Positions 8,074-16,762 are shown, counted from the first letter of the stretch. The stretch is DNA of 53,279 nt from JBFXAF01 sp050184585 (GCA_050184585.1 JBFXAF010000018.1:1-53279), one strand, 5' to 3'. Translations and numbers: made by a program. The notes: generated by a model from the letters alone, not told the origin.

Positions 8074-10344
8074 TCATCCTCCCCAGATCTGAATCTCGAC
8101 CAGGGCCGTCTGGGCCGATGTCGCCTGGGCAAGTCTCGATGTTCCCAGATCGAGCGTGAGTACGTTCGGGTTTCCGTTCAATTCGAGCGTGCCGACACAT
8201 CCCGGCTCCTGTGGCTCGTACCAGGCGCCGGTCGGGATCACCACGACACCGGGCCTGACGTCCTCCGTCAGCCGCACGCCCGCAAGACAGGCGCCGCGGT
8301 CGTTGAAGACACGCACGGTGTCACCGTCCGCCAGATTCCGCTCGGCTGCATCGTGCGGATGGATGAACACCGGCTCGCGGCCGTCTACCTTCTGGGTTCG
8401 TCCGACCGCCGTGTTGTCGAGCTGGCTGTGGAGGCGGAAGCGCGGCTGGTTGGACAGGAGGTGCAAAGGATGCCGGTGGGCCTTTGTCGACCCCAGCCAT
8501 TCCGCAGGCTCCAGCCAAAGCGGATGCCCCGGACAGTCCGCATAGCCGAATCCGGCGATCCGGTCCGAGAAGATCTCGATCCGCCCGGACGGTGTTCCCA
8601 GCCTGTTGCGGATGGGATCGGCGCGGAAATCAGCGAACATCTCGTATCGGCCGGCACTGTCAGGCAGGCGGAAGAAGCCTTCGTTCCAGAACCGGTCGAA
8701 GTCCGGCATCTCCAGGCCGTCGACCCGGTTGGCCTCGCGGGATGCTCCATAGAGGGCTCGCAGCCATGCCTCCTCGTCACGACCTTCGGTGATCGTCGTG
8801 CGGAACGAGAGCCGTTCGGCGAGATCGGAGAACATGGCGAAGTCGTTCCGCGCTTCGCCTACGGGCGTGATGACCTGCTTCATCGCCACCATGAACCGGT
8901 CACGACGGGTCGCCATGACGTCGTTGCGTTCGAGGGTGGTCGTTGCCGGCAGAACGATGTCAGCATGGCGTGCAAATGACGTCCACCAGGGCTCATGGAC
9001 GATTATGGTCTCGACCGCGCGGAGGGCTCCGAGAAAGCGGTTGAGATCCTGGTGATGGTGCATAGGGTTTCCACCGCACCAGTAGATCGCGCGGATGTCC
9101 GGGTAGCTCAGTTCATGGCCGTCATAGTCGAAGCGCTCGCCCGGATGGAGCAGCATGTCGGCGATGCGGGCGCACGGGATGTAGGTGGATACTGGATTGG
9201 GAATACTCGACAGCGTCGGCGGCGTGAAGCGCGCCACCGGATTGCCGATCCCATGGACATGCGAGTAGCCGAAACCGACTCCGCCCCCGGGGATGCCTAT
9301 CTGTCCGATCATGGCCGCCAGCACCGCGCCCATCCAGAACGTCTGCTCGCCATGCGAGCTTCGTTGCACGGAAAGGCTCAGCGAGATGAAGGTGCGGCCC
9401 GCCGCCATCCGCCGCGCCAGTTTTCTGATCTCATCGGCGGGGATGCCGCAGATCGCCGACGCCCATTCGGGGTCCTTCGGGAGACCGTCCCGTTCGCCCG
9501 ACAGATAGGGACGGAACCTGTCGAAGCCGACCGTGTAGTCGCGGAGGAACGTCTCGTCGTGCAACCCCTCGGCAAGAAGCGTATGCGCGATGGCGAGCAT
9601 CAGGGCCGTATCGGTGTTGGGGACGATCGACAGCCACTTCCCGTCCAGATCTTGAGGAATGTCGGAGCGCATCGGGCTGATCAGCACGAACTCGGCGCCA
9701 TTCGACCGGGCCTGCCGCAGGAAACCGCTGATCCTGTGCTCGGCAAGGCCGCCCGCCTCGATCTGCGTGTTCTTCTGCGGCAGCCCGCCGAAACACACGA
9801 AGAGGGACGTATTCTCGGCGAGCACATCCCATCCCGTCATCGGTCCCCAGATCGGCTGGTCGGAGCCCAGTATGTGGGGCACGACCACCATGCCGGCGCC
9901 CATGCTGTAGTTGCCGACCGACCCGGTGTAGCCGCCGGCGCCCGCCAGGAAGCGGCCGAGCTGTGTCTTGGCGTGGTGAAACCGACCAGCGCTGGCCCAG
10001 CCATATGAACCGCCATAGATGGCCTCGTTGCCGAAATCGGTCCGCACGCGATCGATCTCGCGCGCGACCAGATCAAGCGCCGTGTCCCACGAAACCTCGA
10101 TGAACCGGTCGCCGCCGCGATTGCGGCCAGGGTCCCGTGGTCCGTGCTTGAGCCAGCCTTCGCGTATCGCCGGGCGCGCCACCCGGCGCGACGAATAGAC
10201 CGCGTCGACCATGCCGCCAATCAAGGGCGAAGGCTCGGGATCGTGCTCGAAGGGCGAGACACCGGTCAGCCGTCCGTCGGTCACCTCTGCGTAGTAGGTG
10301 CCCCAATGAGAGGCCGTCAGGATGCGCTTGGTGCGGTCGGACAT
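8074..10344 (-). CDS. BisC-type molybdopterin oxidoreductase (biotin/methionine sulfoxide reductase family)
   Basis: A 756-residue molybdenum enzyme of the DMSO reductase family with bis-MGD cofactor, expected to reduce an S-oxide (or N-oxide). Seen: the block Y-G-W-A-S-A-G-R-F-H-H at 114-124, where the serine after Y-G-W-A is the expected Mo ligand, as in BisC, TorA and DmsA; no N-terminal Cys cluster for an iron-sulfur centre; C-terminal cofactor-binding domain with P-L-H-L-L-S-N-Q-P and V-F-I-H-P-H-D-A. There is no twin-arginine signal, which favours a cytoplasmic BisC-like role over periplasmic TMAO/DMSO respiration. A rhodanese gene lies 42 bases upstream in the same direction, and the divergent operon encodes a C-S lyase and ureide hydrolases, so an S-oxide of a sulfur-containing substrate is a sensible guess. 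Confidence 0.88.
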   Translation of the reverse strand: MSDRTKRILTASHWGTYYAEVTDGRLTGVSPFEHDPEPSPLIGGMVDAVYSSRRVARPAIREGWLKHGPRDPGRNRGGDRFIEVSWDTALDLVAREIDRVRTDFGNEAIYGGSYGWASAGRFHHAKTQLGRFLAGAGGYTGSVGNYSMGAGMVVVPHILGSDQPIWGPMTGWDVLAENTSLFVCFGGLPQKNTQIEAGGLAEHRISGFLRQARSNGAEFVLISPMRSDIPQDLDGKWLSIVPNTDTALMLAIAHTLLAEGLHDETFLRDYTVGFDRFRPYLSGERDGLPKDPEWASAICGIPADEIRKLARRMAAGRTFISLSLSVQRSSHGEQTFWMGAVLAAMIGQIGIPGGGVGFGYSHVHGIGNPVARFTPPTLSSIPNPVSTYIPCARIADMLLHPGERFDYDGHELSYPDIRAIYWCGGNPMHHHQDLNRFLGALRAVETIIVHEPWWTSFARHADIVLPATTTLERNDVMATRRDRFMVAMKQVITPVGEARNDFAMFSDLAERLSFRTTITEGRDEEAWLRALYGASREANRVDGLEMPDFDRFWNEGFFRLPDSAGRYEMFADFRADPIRNRLGTPSGRIEIFSDRIAGFGYADCPGHPLWLEPAEWLGSTKAHRHPLHLLSNQPRFRLHSQLDNTAVGRTQKVDGREPVFIHPHDAAERNLADGDTVRVFNDRGACLAGVRLTEDVRPGVVVIPTGAWYEPQEPGCVGTLELNGNPNVLTLDLGTSRLAQATSAQTALVEIQIWGG

Positions 10345-10386
10345 CTTGTCTCCATGGTCGCCCGCGCTCGGTACGCGGGTTGAAGC

Positions 10387-10794
10387 TCAAGACTTAGGCT
10401 CGACCTTCTCCACGTCGCCGCCCGCCTCTCGCCACGCACTGAAGCCACCGGCCACATGGGCCACCGGCTTCAGCCCCATGTCCTGGGCTGTCTTTGCCGC
10501 GAGCGCAGACCTCCAGCCGGAAGCGCAATAGAAGACGAACGTCTTGTCTTCCTGGAATATCGGCTTGGCATAGGGGCTTTCGGGATCGATCCAGAATTCC
10601 AGCATCCCGCGCGTGCAATGAAAGGCGCCGGGTATCTTGCCCTCTCGCGCCAACTCGCGGGGATCTCGAAGGTCCACGAAAACAACGTCGCCACCGCCGC
10701 GCATCGCGATCGCCTCTTCGGCCGAGACGTTGCGCACGGCGGCGTTCGCCGCCTCCAGCATGGCTTTGTAGCCCAGGTGGATCTTTGAAGGCAT
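10387..10794 (-). CDS. Rhodanese-domain sulfurtransferase
   Basis: A 135-residue single-domain rhodanese. Seen: F-V-D-L-R-D-P-R-E-L early in the domain, G-K-I-P-G-A-F-H, and the active-site loop C-A-S-G-W-R-S with the catalytic cysteine at residue 90, followed by G-G-F-S-A-W. It likely transfers sulfane sulfur, for example from persulfide or thiosulfate. It is the first gene of a two-gene unit with the molybdoenzyme and shares a control region with the divergent dehydrogenase/C-S lyase operon, supporting a sulfur role. Confidence 0.88.
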   Translation of the reverse strand: MPSKIHLGYKAMLEAANAAVRNVSAEEAIAMRGGGDVVFVDLRDPRELAREGKIPGAFHCTRGMLEFWIDPESPYAKPIFQEDKTFVFYCASGWRSALAAKTAQDMGLKPVAHVAGGFSAWREAGGDVEKVEPKS

Positions 10795-10857
10795 TCGTCA
10801 GCTCCCGTTGGCGCAGGGGACGGCGAGGCGTCCTTGTTGACAAGCATCTAAAAATAA

Positions 10858-10872
10858 TGAACCGTTGGTTTG
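10858..10872. promoter_or_regulatory. Inverted-repeat operator candidate (TGAACC-N3-GGTTTG)
   Basis: Imperfect 15-base inverted repeat between the divergent rhodanese and acyl-CoA dehydrogenase units; a further ATGAACC half-site lies 20 bases on at 10877-10883. The same layout occurs as a perfect palindrome at 21142-21156. Confidence 0.45.
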
Positions 10873-10898
10873 ATATATGAACCATCATGTTATGGCAA
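10870..10898 (-). promoter_or_regulatory. Sigma-70-like promoter for rhodanese/molybdoenzyme unit
   Basis: Minus strand TTGCCA (10898-10893), 17-base spacer, TATCAA (10875-10870). The ATGAACC half-site lies in the spacer and the inverted repeat 10858-10872 overlaps the -10 box. Confidence 0.4.
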
Positions 10899-11045
10899 GG
10901 TCGTGAGGATGTTGCAGGCAAAGGTTCGCCCGGTCATCGACACGTCGCCATTGCGCACAGTTTCCGAGCTTCGCCACCGTCGCGTTCGCGGATGAACTGG
11001 CGGACGCTCAACCAATCATCGCCATATCAACGACAGGAAGATTTC

Positions 11046-12188
11046 ATGGATTTCGAGATCAGCGAGCAGCAACGCCTGATGCGCGACTCTCTGCGTGCCT
11101 TCCTGAAGAAGGAGTGCCCGATCGAGTATGTGAGGGCATGCGACGAAGAGGAGCGGTTCCCGTTCGAACTCTACGACAAGCTGGCGGCCGAGGGCTGGCT
11201 GGGCCTGCCCATCCCCGAGAAGTATGGCGGCATGGGCGGTAGCTGCACCGATCTCGCGGTGTTCCTCGAGGAATTCGCGAGCCATTTCGAGGCAGCGGCG
11301 AACATCTTCTACACCACGATCGTGATCGCCACCGACGCAATCACCCATTTCGGCACGGAGGAGCAGAAGCAGGAATTGCTGCCCAAGCTGGCGCGTGGCG
11401 AAATCCGTTTCGCGTTTTCCCTCTCGGAACCCAACTCCGGCTCCGATGCTGCTTCGCTGCGGACACGCGCCGTCCTCGAAGGAGACGAATGGGTCATCAA
11501 TGGCCAGAAGATGTTCTGCTCCTGCGCGCAGGAAGCGGACTACATCCTGTTGATGGCGCGTTCAGACGCCGATGCGCCCAAGCACAAAGGCATCACGATG
11601 TTCCTGCTCGACACCAAGACGCCAGGTGTCGAGATCAGGAAACTCAAGAAGCTCGGCCTGAAGCCGATGGACCTCAACGAGATATTCCTCACCAACGTGC
11701 GGCTGCCTAAGGGCGCCATCATCGGCTCGGCCAATTCTGGATGGACGAACGCCCTCAAGACCCTCGACTACGAACGGTGCTGCCTGTCGGCCGTCAATGT
11801 CGGCGCCGCCCAGGCGTGCCTCGACCTCGCTTTGACCTATACGGCGCAGCGCGAACAGTTCGGCCAGAAGATCAACAGCTTCCAGTTGAGCAGGGCCAAG
11901 CTCGCCGACATGGACATGGAGATCGAGGCAGCCAGGCTTCTTCTCTATCGCAGCGCGAATCTCGTCGACCGTGGCATTCCCAACAACAAGGAAAGCGCCA
12001 TGGCCAATCTCTTCAGTTCCGAGACCTATGTCCGCGCCTCGCTCGACGGCATGCGGCTGATGGGCGGCTGGGGATATCTGATGGAGTACGACATGCAGCG
12101 GCATTTCCGCGATTCCAAGCTCGCGGAGATCGGCGGCGGCACGTCGGAGATCCTGCGCATCATCATCTCGCGGGAGCTCACGAGATGA
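11046..12188 (+). CDS. Acyl-CoA dehydrogenase
   Basis: A 380-residue FAD enzyme forming an alpha,beta double bond in an acyl-CoA. Seen: M-D-F-E-I-S-E-Q-Q-R-L-M-R-D as the N-terminal helix, F-S-L-S-E-P-N-S-G-S-D-A as the FAD/substrate strand, R-E-Q-F-G-Q-K-I and Q-R-H-F-R-D-S-K-L-A-E-I-G-G-G-T-S-E. The C-terminal E-G-T base is G-G-T here, while a Glu sits in L-D-Y-E-R-C-C, the helix-G position. ATG 11046 is chosen because AGGAAG lies five bases upstream and the family start matches. Its stop overlaps the next start by ATGA. It opens the four-gene operon dehydrogenase / PLP lyase / cyclic ureidase / carbamoylase. Confidence 0.92.
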   Translation: MDFEISEQQRLMRDSLRAFLKKECPIEYVRACDEEERFPFELYDKLAAEGWLGLPIPEKYGGMGGSCTDLAVFLEEFASHFEAAANIFYTTIVIATDAITHFGTEEQKQELLPKLARGEIRFAFSLSEPNSGSDAASLRTRAVLEGDEWVINGQKMFCSCAQEADYILLMARSDADAPKHKGITMFLLDTKTPGVEIRKLKKLGLKPMDLNEIFLTNVRLPKGAIIGSANSGWTNALKTLDYERCCLSAVNVGAAQACLDLALTYTAQREQFGQKINSFQLSRAKLADMDMEIEAARLLLYRSANLVDRGIPNNKESAMANLFSSETYVRASLDGMRLMGGWGYLMEYDMQRHFRDSKLAEIGGGTSEILRIIISRELTR

Positions 12189-13369
12189 GCGATCGACCGG
12201 CGGACGGCATCGGCACGAAAGCAGTGCATGCCGGTTTCAAGCCGGCGGAAAACCTCGGAGCGGCGGTGCCGCCGATCTACCAGAGCGCGACCTTCGTATC
12301 CGCCGATACGGAGGAACTGGAGCGCATCAACGACGGACGGCAGCGCGGCTTCGTCTATTCGCGCATCCGCAATCCGACCGTGCTCGCCCTCGAACAGCGC
12401 CTCGCGGCGCTGGAGGACGCGGAGTCGGCCGTCGTGTTCGGCTCGGGCATGGCTGCCGTGGCCGCAACCGTCGAGAGCGTCGTCTCCGCCGGCGACGAGA
12501 TCGTGGTGCTGCCGGACATTTATGGCGGTTCGATCCGATATTTCAGCGAGGTCCTTCCGCGCAAGGGCGTGACCGTCCGCTGGTCGCGGTCGATCGCGCC
12601 GGAAGACGTGGGCGCTTGCACTAGCCCGCGGACGAAAATGATCTACGCCGAGACGCCGACCAATCCGCTGGTGCGCGTGGTCGACATCGAACGTCTGTCT
12701 GAGATCGCGCGCGACGCGAAGGCGCTCCTTGCCGTCGACGGTACCCTTGGCGGGCCTATGAACCAGCGGCTGCTCACCCTCGGCGTCGACCTCATTGTCT
12801 ACAGCGTGTCCAAATATCTCAACGGTCATGGCGACGTCATCGGGGGCGCGGTCGTCGGCGGTCGGAAGCTCACCCGCACGATCCGGTCGCAACAACAGGC
12901 GACCGGCGCGATCCTCGACCCGCATGCCGCCTGGCTGACGATGCGCGGCCTCTCGACCTTCCATCTGCGCATGGCCCAGCACAACAAGGCCGGCATGGTG
13001 ATCGCGCACTTCCTGTCCGATCATCCCGCCGTGAGCAGGGTTCACTATCCCGGACTACCCGATCACCCCGACAACGCGCTGGCGCAGCGCATCATGACAG
13101 GCTTCGGAGGCCTGCTCGCGTTCGAGGTGGGCGATGCGGCACGGGCGCGGGCCGTTGTCGACCGGACCCGGCTCTTCGGCATCGGTCCCTCGATCGGCGG
13201 CGTGGAGAGCCTGATCAGCCAGCCGGCGAACACGTCCCATCACTCCGTGCCGTCCGCGCGTCGGCGCGAGATGGGCATCTCCGACACGCTGGTCAGGGTT
13301 TCGGCCGGCGTGGAAGATGTGGAAGACCTGATCGCGGATCTGGCCCAGGCACTGGAGGCACCCTTGTGA
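12185..13369 (+). CDS. Cystathionine gamma-lyase/synthase-like PLP enzyme
   Basis: A 394-residue enzyme of the Cys/Met metabolism PLP family, acting on gamma-substituted amino acids, for example breaking a C-S bond to give a thiol or H2S, a 2-oxo acid and ammonia. Seen: Y-S-R-I-R-N-P-T at 58-65 (phosphate-binding Tyr and Arg from the partner subunit), G-S-G-M-A-A at 86-91, Y-G-G-S at 113-116, Asp 185 for the pyridine nitrogen, PLP lysine at 210 in S-V-S-K-Y, and the substrate-binding Arg in L-V-R-V-S-A-G-V-E-D. The position of the reactive Cys of methionine gamma-lyase is Gly, so cystathionine-type or gamma-synthase chemistry is likelier. The usual V-D-N-T is V-D-G-T. The gene is locked between dehydrogenase and cyclic ureidase by 4-base overlaps, which suggests a catabolic and not a methionine-biosynthetic role. 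Confidence 0.88.
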   Translation: MSDRPADGIGTKAVHAGFKPAENLGAAVPPIYQSATFVSADTEELERINDGRQRGFVYSRIRNPTVLALEQRLAALEDAESAVVFGSGMAAVAATVESVVSAGDEIVVLPDIYGGSIRYFSEVLPRKGVTVRWSRSIAPEDVGACTSPRTKMIYAETPTNPLVRVVDIERLSEIARDAKALLAVDGTLGGPMNQRLLTLGVDLIVYSVSKYLNGHGDVIGGAVVGGRKLTRTIRSQQQATGAILDPHAAWLTMRGLSTFHLRMAQHNKAGMVIAHFLSDHPAVSRVHYPGLPDHPDNALAQRIMTGFGGLLAFEVGDAARARAVVDRTRLFGIGPSIGGVESLISQPANTSHHSVPSARRREMGISDTLVRVSAGVEDVEDLIADLAQALEAPL

Positions 13370-14754
13370 GCGACCTCGTCATCGCGAACGGAATGGTGGT
13401 GCTGCCGGAGGGACCGCGAAGGGCGGACGTCGTCATCCGCGGGGAGAAGATCGTCGATGTCGTCGATCCCGGTTCGGGCCGGGGCGCCGAGACGCTGGAC
13501 GCGTTGGGCCGGATTGTCCTCCCGGCGGGCGTCGATCCCCATGTCCACCTCATGGTCGGCTTCATGGGACAGCGCAGCGTGTACGATTTCGAGAGCGGCG
13601 GAATCGCGGCCCTGCGCGGCGGCACCACCACGATCGTCGATTTCGCGCTGCAGCGCCGCGGCGGCTCGATGCTGGCGGGTCTTTCCCATCGGCGCAAGCA
13701 GGCGGACGCCGCCGCGACCGTGGACTACGGCCTCCACCTCATCGCGACCGACGTGAACGTGGAGACGCTGGCGGAACTCGGACAACTGCGAGCGGAAGGC
13801 GTGGCCTCCCTCAAGGTCTATTCGGTCTATGAGGAAGACGGGTTGAAGCTCGAAGACGGCGCATTCCATGCGCTCATGCAGCAGGCCGCCAGGGACGATC
13901 TCATGATCGTGCTTCACGCGGAGAACGCAGGGATCGTCGAGAGATTGCGGGCAGAGGCAGTCGCGGCTGGTAACACACACCCGCGATGGCATGCGCTCAC
14001 CCGCCCGCCGATCACCGAGATCGAAGCCATCCAGCGCGCCGTTGCCTTCAGCGAGGATACGGGATGCGGCCTTCACATCCTGCACCTCGTCGCCGCGCGC
14101 GGCGCCGACATCATCGCCAATGCGCGACGGCGCGGGCTGCCGGTGACCGCCGAGACCTGCACCCACTACCTTGCCCTCACGAACGACGCGCTCGAGCGGG
14201 AGAACGGGCACAACTACATCATGAGCCCGCCCCTGCGCGACGCGGCCAATCAGGCGGCCCTGTGGGATGCGCTGCGGAACGGCGTGCTGTCCGCCGTGAC
14301 GTCCGACGAAGTCTCCTATTCGGCCGCCGCGAAGGCGCTCGGCCTCCCCTCCTTCGCCACGGTCGCGAATGGATGCACGGGAATCGAGGCGCGCCTGCCG
14401 GTGCTCTATACACTCGGTGTCGCCGGGGGACGTCTGTCGCTGGCGCGGTTCACGGAGGTGTTCTCCACCTGGCCGGCGCAGATCTTCGGCTTCGGGGACC
14501 GGAAGGGGAAGATCGCGGCTGGCTTTGACGCGGATCTTGTCGTGATCGATCCGGAGACGACCCGCACGATGTCGCCAGCATCCGACTATGGCGACATAGG
14601 CTATACGGTCTATGACGGCATGGAGCTGACTGGCTGGGCGGTGGCGACGATATTCCGGGGACGCGTGGTCGTGCGCGACGGAAAATTCCTCGGCGAGCGG
14701 GGACAGGGACGCTTCATCGCGCGGGCCTCTCCGGATCGGCCGCAACTCGCATGA
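13366..14754 (+). CDS. Dihydropyrimidinase/hydantoinase-family cyclic ureidase, GTG start
   Basis: A 462-residue amidohydrolase with a binuclear metal centre that opens cyclic ureides (hydantoins, dihydropyrimidines) to N-carbamoyl amino compounds. Seen: metal histidines H59 and H61 in D-P-H-V-H-L, carboxylated lysine K150 in S-L-K-V-Y-S, H184 in V-L-H-A-E-N, H240 in I-L-H-L-V and D314 in T-S-D-E. All metal ligands are present, so it should be active. After D314 the family's usual H-C-P-F is E-V-S-Y, a change in the substrate pocket. The GTG start overlaps the stop of the PLP lyase (GTGA), and the next gene encodes the matching carbamoylase. Confidence 0.9.
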   Translation: MSDLVIANGMVVLPEGPRRADVVIRGEKIVDVVDPGSGRGAETLDALGRIVLPAGVDPHVHLMVGFMGQRSVYDFESGGIAALRGGTTTIVDFALQRRGGSMLAGLSHRRKQADAAATVDYGLHLIATDVNVETLAELGQLRAEGVASLKVYSVYEEDGLKLEDGAFHALMQQAARDDLMIVLHAENAGIVERLRAEAVAAGNTHPRWHALTRPPITEIEAIQRAVAFSEDTGCGLHILHLVAARGADIIANARRRGLPVTAETCTHYLALTNDALERENGHNYIMSPPLRDAANQAALWDALRNGVLSAVTSDEVSYSAAAKALGLPSFATVANGCTGIEARLPVLYTLGVAGGRLSLARFTEVFSTWPAQIFGFGDRKGKIAAGFDADLVVIDPETTRTMSPASDYGDIGYTVYDGMELTGWAVATIFRGRVVVRDGKFLGERGQGRFIARASPDRPQLA

Positions 14755-16001
14755 CGGCGGAACTCATCGGGCATGCCGCCGATCGGTTCAGGCGCGATTT
14801 CGAAGAATTCGCCCTGATCGGGCGTCTCGCGAACGGAGGCATGTCGCGGCCTGCCTTCTCCCCCTACGACTGCGAGGCGCACGAGCGATTTCTGGCCAGA
14901 GCGCGAGAGGCCGGCTTCTCCGCCTCCTATGACCCCTTCGGCAACGCCGTTGTGCGAATGGAGACTGCCGGCGGCGCGGATATGCCCGCGCTGGTCATCG
15001 GGTCCCACCTTGATACCGTGGAGAATGGCGGCGCCTTCGACGGCGCGCTCGGGGTGATCGCCGGCCTCGAAGTCCTCCGCCGCGTTTCGGAATCCGGTGG
15101 GATTGGCCGGCCGCTGGAAGTGATCGCTTTCCGGGACGAGGAAGGCCGCTTCGGACCCTTCACCGGAAGCCGCGCCTTCACTGGAGCGCTGCCGCTCGAC
15201 CGCATCGGGGACATGCGCTCGGCCGATGGCGTCGAGCTCGCTGCTGCGATGCGCGAGGCCGGCTTCGAACCCGGCGAGGCGGCCGACGCCATACGCAACA
15301 TGGCGACGGTTCACGCTTATCTCGAACTGCATATCGAGCAGGGATCGGTGCTTCAGCGGGCCGGCGTGCCGCTCGGCGTCGTCACAGCTATCGTCGGGCA
15401 GGAGCGCATGAGCGTGAAGTTCCTCGGGCAAGCCGACCACGCAGGCACGACCCCGATGGAACTGCGTCGCGACGCCTTTGCCGCGGCGGCGCGTTTCGCG
15501 GACCGGTTTCGCGACATGATCCTGTCGGACGAAAGTCCTTCGTTGCGTGGCACGATCGGCATCGTCAGGGTTTCGCCGAACCAGGGGAACGTCGTTCCCG
15601 ATGATGTGCGCCTCAATCTCGAAATACGGGACGCGGACGACGAGGCGATCGACCGGTCAGGCCGTGCGACGGAAAGGCTGGCGGATGAGGCGGCCAGGAC
15701 TTTTGGCGTATCGGCCAGTTGCCGCACCGGTTATCGGGAGAGGTCCGTCGCGATGGACGGATCGATGCTTGAGGCGCTTGAGGCGAGCGCGGCGGAGTTC
15801 GGCATCCGCTCCATGCGGCTTCCATCAGGCGCCAACCATGACGCGGGTCTGCTTGCGCGCCAGGTACGGGGAGCGATGCTGTTCGTGCCTTCGAAAGACG
15901 GGCGAAGCCATTGCCCGCAGGAGCACACCGACTGGGCCTATGCGGAGCAGGCGGTCCAGGTCATGGAAGCGGCGGTCAGGCGGATCGCCGATCAGCCATA
16001 A
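14751..16001 (+). CDS. M20-family N-carbamoyl amino acid hydrolase (amidase, hydantoinase/carbamoylase family)
   Basis: A 416-residue zinc hydrolase that removes the carbamoyl group left by ring opening, giving the free amine, CO2 and ammonia. Seen: H86 and D88 in G-S-H-L-D-T-V, D97 in G-G-A-F-D-G-A-L-G, the E-E pair in F-R-D-E-E-G-R-F near 130, H194 in L-E-L-H-I-E-Q-G, the dimer-lid segment, and the last metal His in S-H-C-P-Q-E-H near the C-terminus. Length fits L-carbamoylases and allantoate amidohydrolases. It is coupled to the ureidase by ATGA and its 3' end overlaps the convergent IclR gene by 10 bases. Confidence 0.9.
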   Translation: MTAELIGHAADRFRRDFEEFALIGRLANGGMSRPAFSPYDCEAHERFLARAREAGFSASYDPFGNAVVRMETAGGADMPALVIGSHLDTVENGGAFDGALGVIAGLEVLRRVSESGGIGRPLEVIAFRDEEGRFGPFTGSRAFTGALPLDRIGDMRSADGVELAAAMREAGFEPGEAADAIRNMATVHAYLELHIEQGSVLQRAGVPLGVVTAIVGQERMSVKFLGQADHAGTTPMELRRDAFAAAARFADRFRDMILSDESPSLRGTIGIVRVSPNQGNVVPDDVRLNLEIRDADDEAIDRSGRATERLADEAARTFGVSASCRTGYRERSVAMDGSMLEALEASAAEFGIRSMRLPSGANHDAGLLARQVRGAMLFVPSKDGRSHCPQEHTDWAYAEQAVQVMEAAVRRIADQP

Positions 16002-16762
16002 GCCAGCTCCGTCGGCGAATCCGCCGGGCATCCGAGCGTCTTGGAAAGACGCCACGCGACCTGCGCTACTCTGGGCCCAAGCTCGGTCAAGCGAGCATGT
16101 CCCAAACGCTCGATCGGTCCCGTCACGCCGATCGACGCTGCAAGATTCCCATCGGCGCCGAACACCGCGGCCGCGACGCCCGAGATGCTCAGGTCCCATT
16201 CGCCTTCCGCAAGCGCGAAACCGCGGGCGCGTATGCGCGCCAACTCTTCGAGAAGCCCCTTGCGCGTGACGATTGTCCTGGGGGTGAACGGCCTGAGAGT
16301 CTTCGCCACGGCGTCCACCTGGTCTTCGTCGAGGTACGCCAAGAGGGCCTTGCCGGTGGAACCGCAGTAGAGCGGCACCCGCCCTCCGATGGGCGTGTGT
16401 GCGCGCAGCGGGTAGCGGCTGTCCACCTTGGCGACGTAGACCGCCTCCGTCTTGTCGCTGATGGCGAGGTAGACGGTCTCTCCGGAAAGGTCAGCGAGTT
16501 CGCGCAGCGCATTCTGGGCATGCTGCATCAGCGACCTGCGGGCCACGACCCGCGAGCCCAGCATCCAGAGCTTGAGAGACAGCTCGTACTGCGGCGCGCT
16601 CTCGAGCTTGGTGACATAACCGTGCCGGATCAGGGCCTCGAGCAGGCGATAGGTGGTCGCCTTGTCGAAGCTGGTCGCGCGGGCCAGTTCGGTGAGACCG
16701 TATGGCTCGTCGCGAGCGGCCATCACCTCGAGGATCGTGAAGACTTTATCCAGACTGGACAC
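15992..16762 (-). CDS. IclR-family transcriptional regulator
   Basis: A 256-residue regulator with an N-terminal winged helix (about 1-65; Y-G-L-T-E-L-A-R-A-T-S-F-D-K-A-T-T-Y-R-L-L is the recognition helix-turn-helix) and a C-terminal effector domain (G-R-V-P-L-Y-C-G-S-T-G-K-A-L-L-A, I-S-G-V-A-A-A-V-F) typical of IclR. It lies downstream of the polyamine-type transporter and converges on the ureidase operon, so it is the obvious candidate for the inverted-repeat sites at 10858-10872 and 21142-21156; IclR proteins often bind palindromes of about 15 bases. The effector is unknown. Confidence 0.92.
   Translation of the reverse strand: MSSLDKVFTILEVMAARDEPYGLTELARATSFDKATTYRLLEALIRHGYVTKLESAPQYELSLKLWMLGSRVVARRSLMQHAQNALRELADLSGETVYLAISDKTEAVYVAKVDSRYPLRAHTPIGGRVPLYCGSTGKALLAYLDEDQVDAVAKTLRPFTPRTIVTRKGLLEELARIRARGFALAEGEWDLSISGVAAAVFGADGNLAASIGVTGPIERLGHARLTELGPRVAQVAWRLSKTLGCPADSPTELAYG

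Noticed and set aside
8074..10344. Periplasmic TMAO or DMSO reductase, or formate dehydrogenase
   Set aside because: No twin-arginine signal, no membrane or iron-sulfur partner gene, no N-terminal Cys cluster and no Cys/Sec at the Mo ligand position.
12185..13369. Methionine gamma-lyase as product of the PLP gene
   Set aside because: The reactive Cys of that enzyme is Gly here (Y-G-G-S), so cystathionine-type activity is more likely; not fully excluded.
13240..14745. 501-codon minus-strand open frame over the cyclic ureidase
   Set aside because: Antisense shadow; the plus-strand gene has a full set of metal ligands and coupled neighbours.
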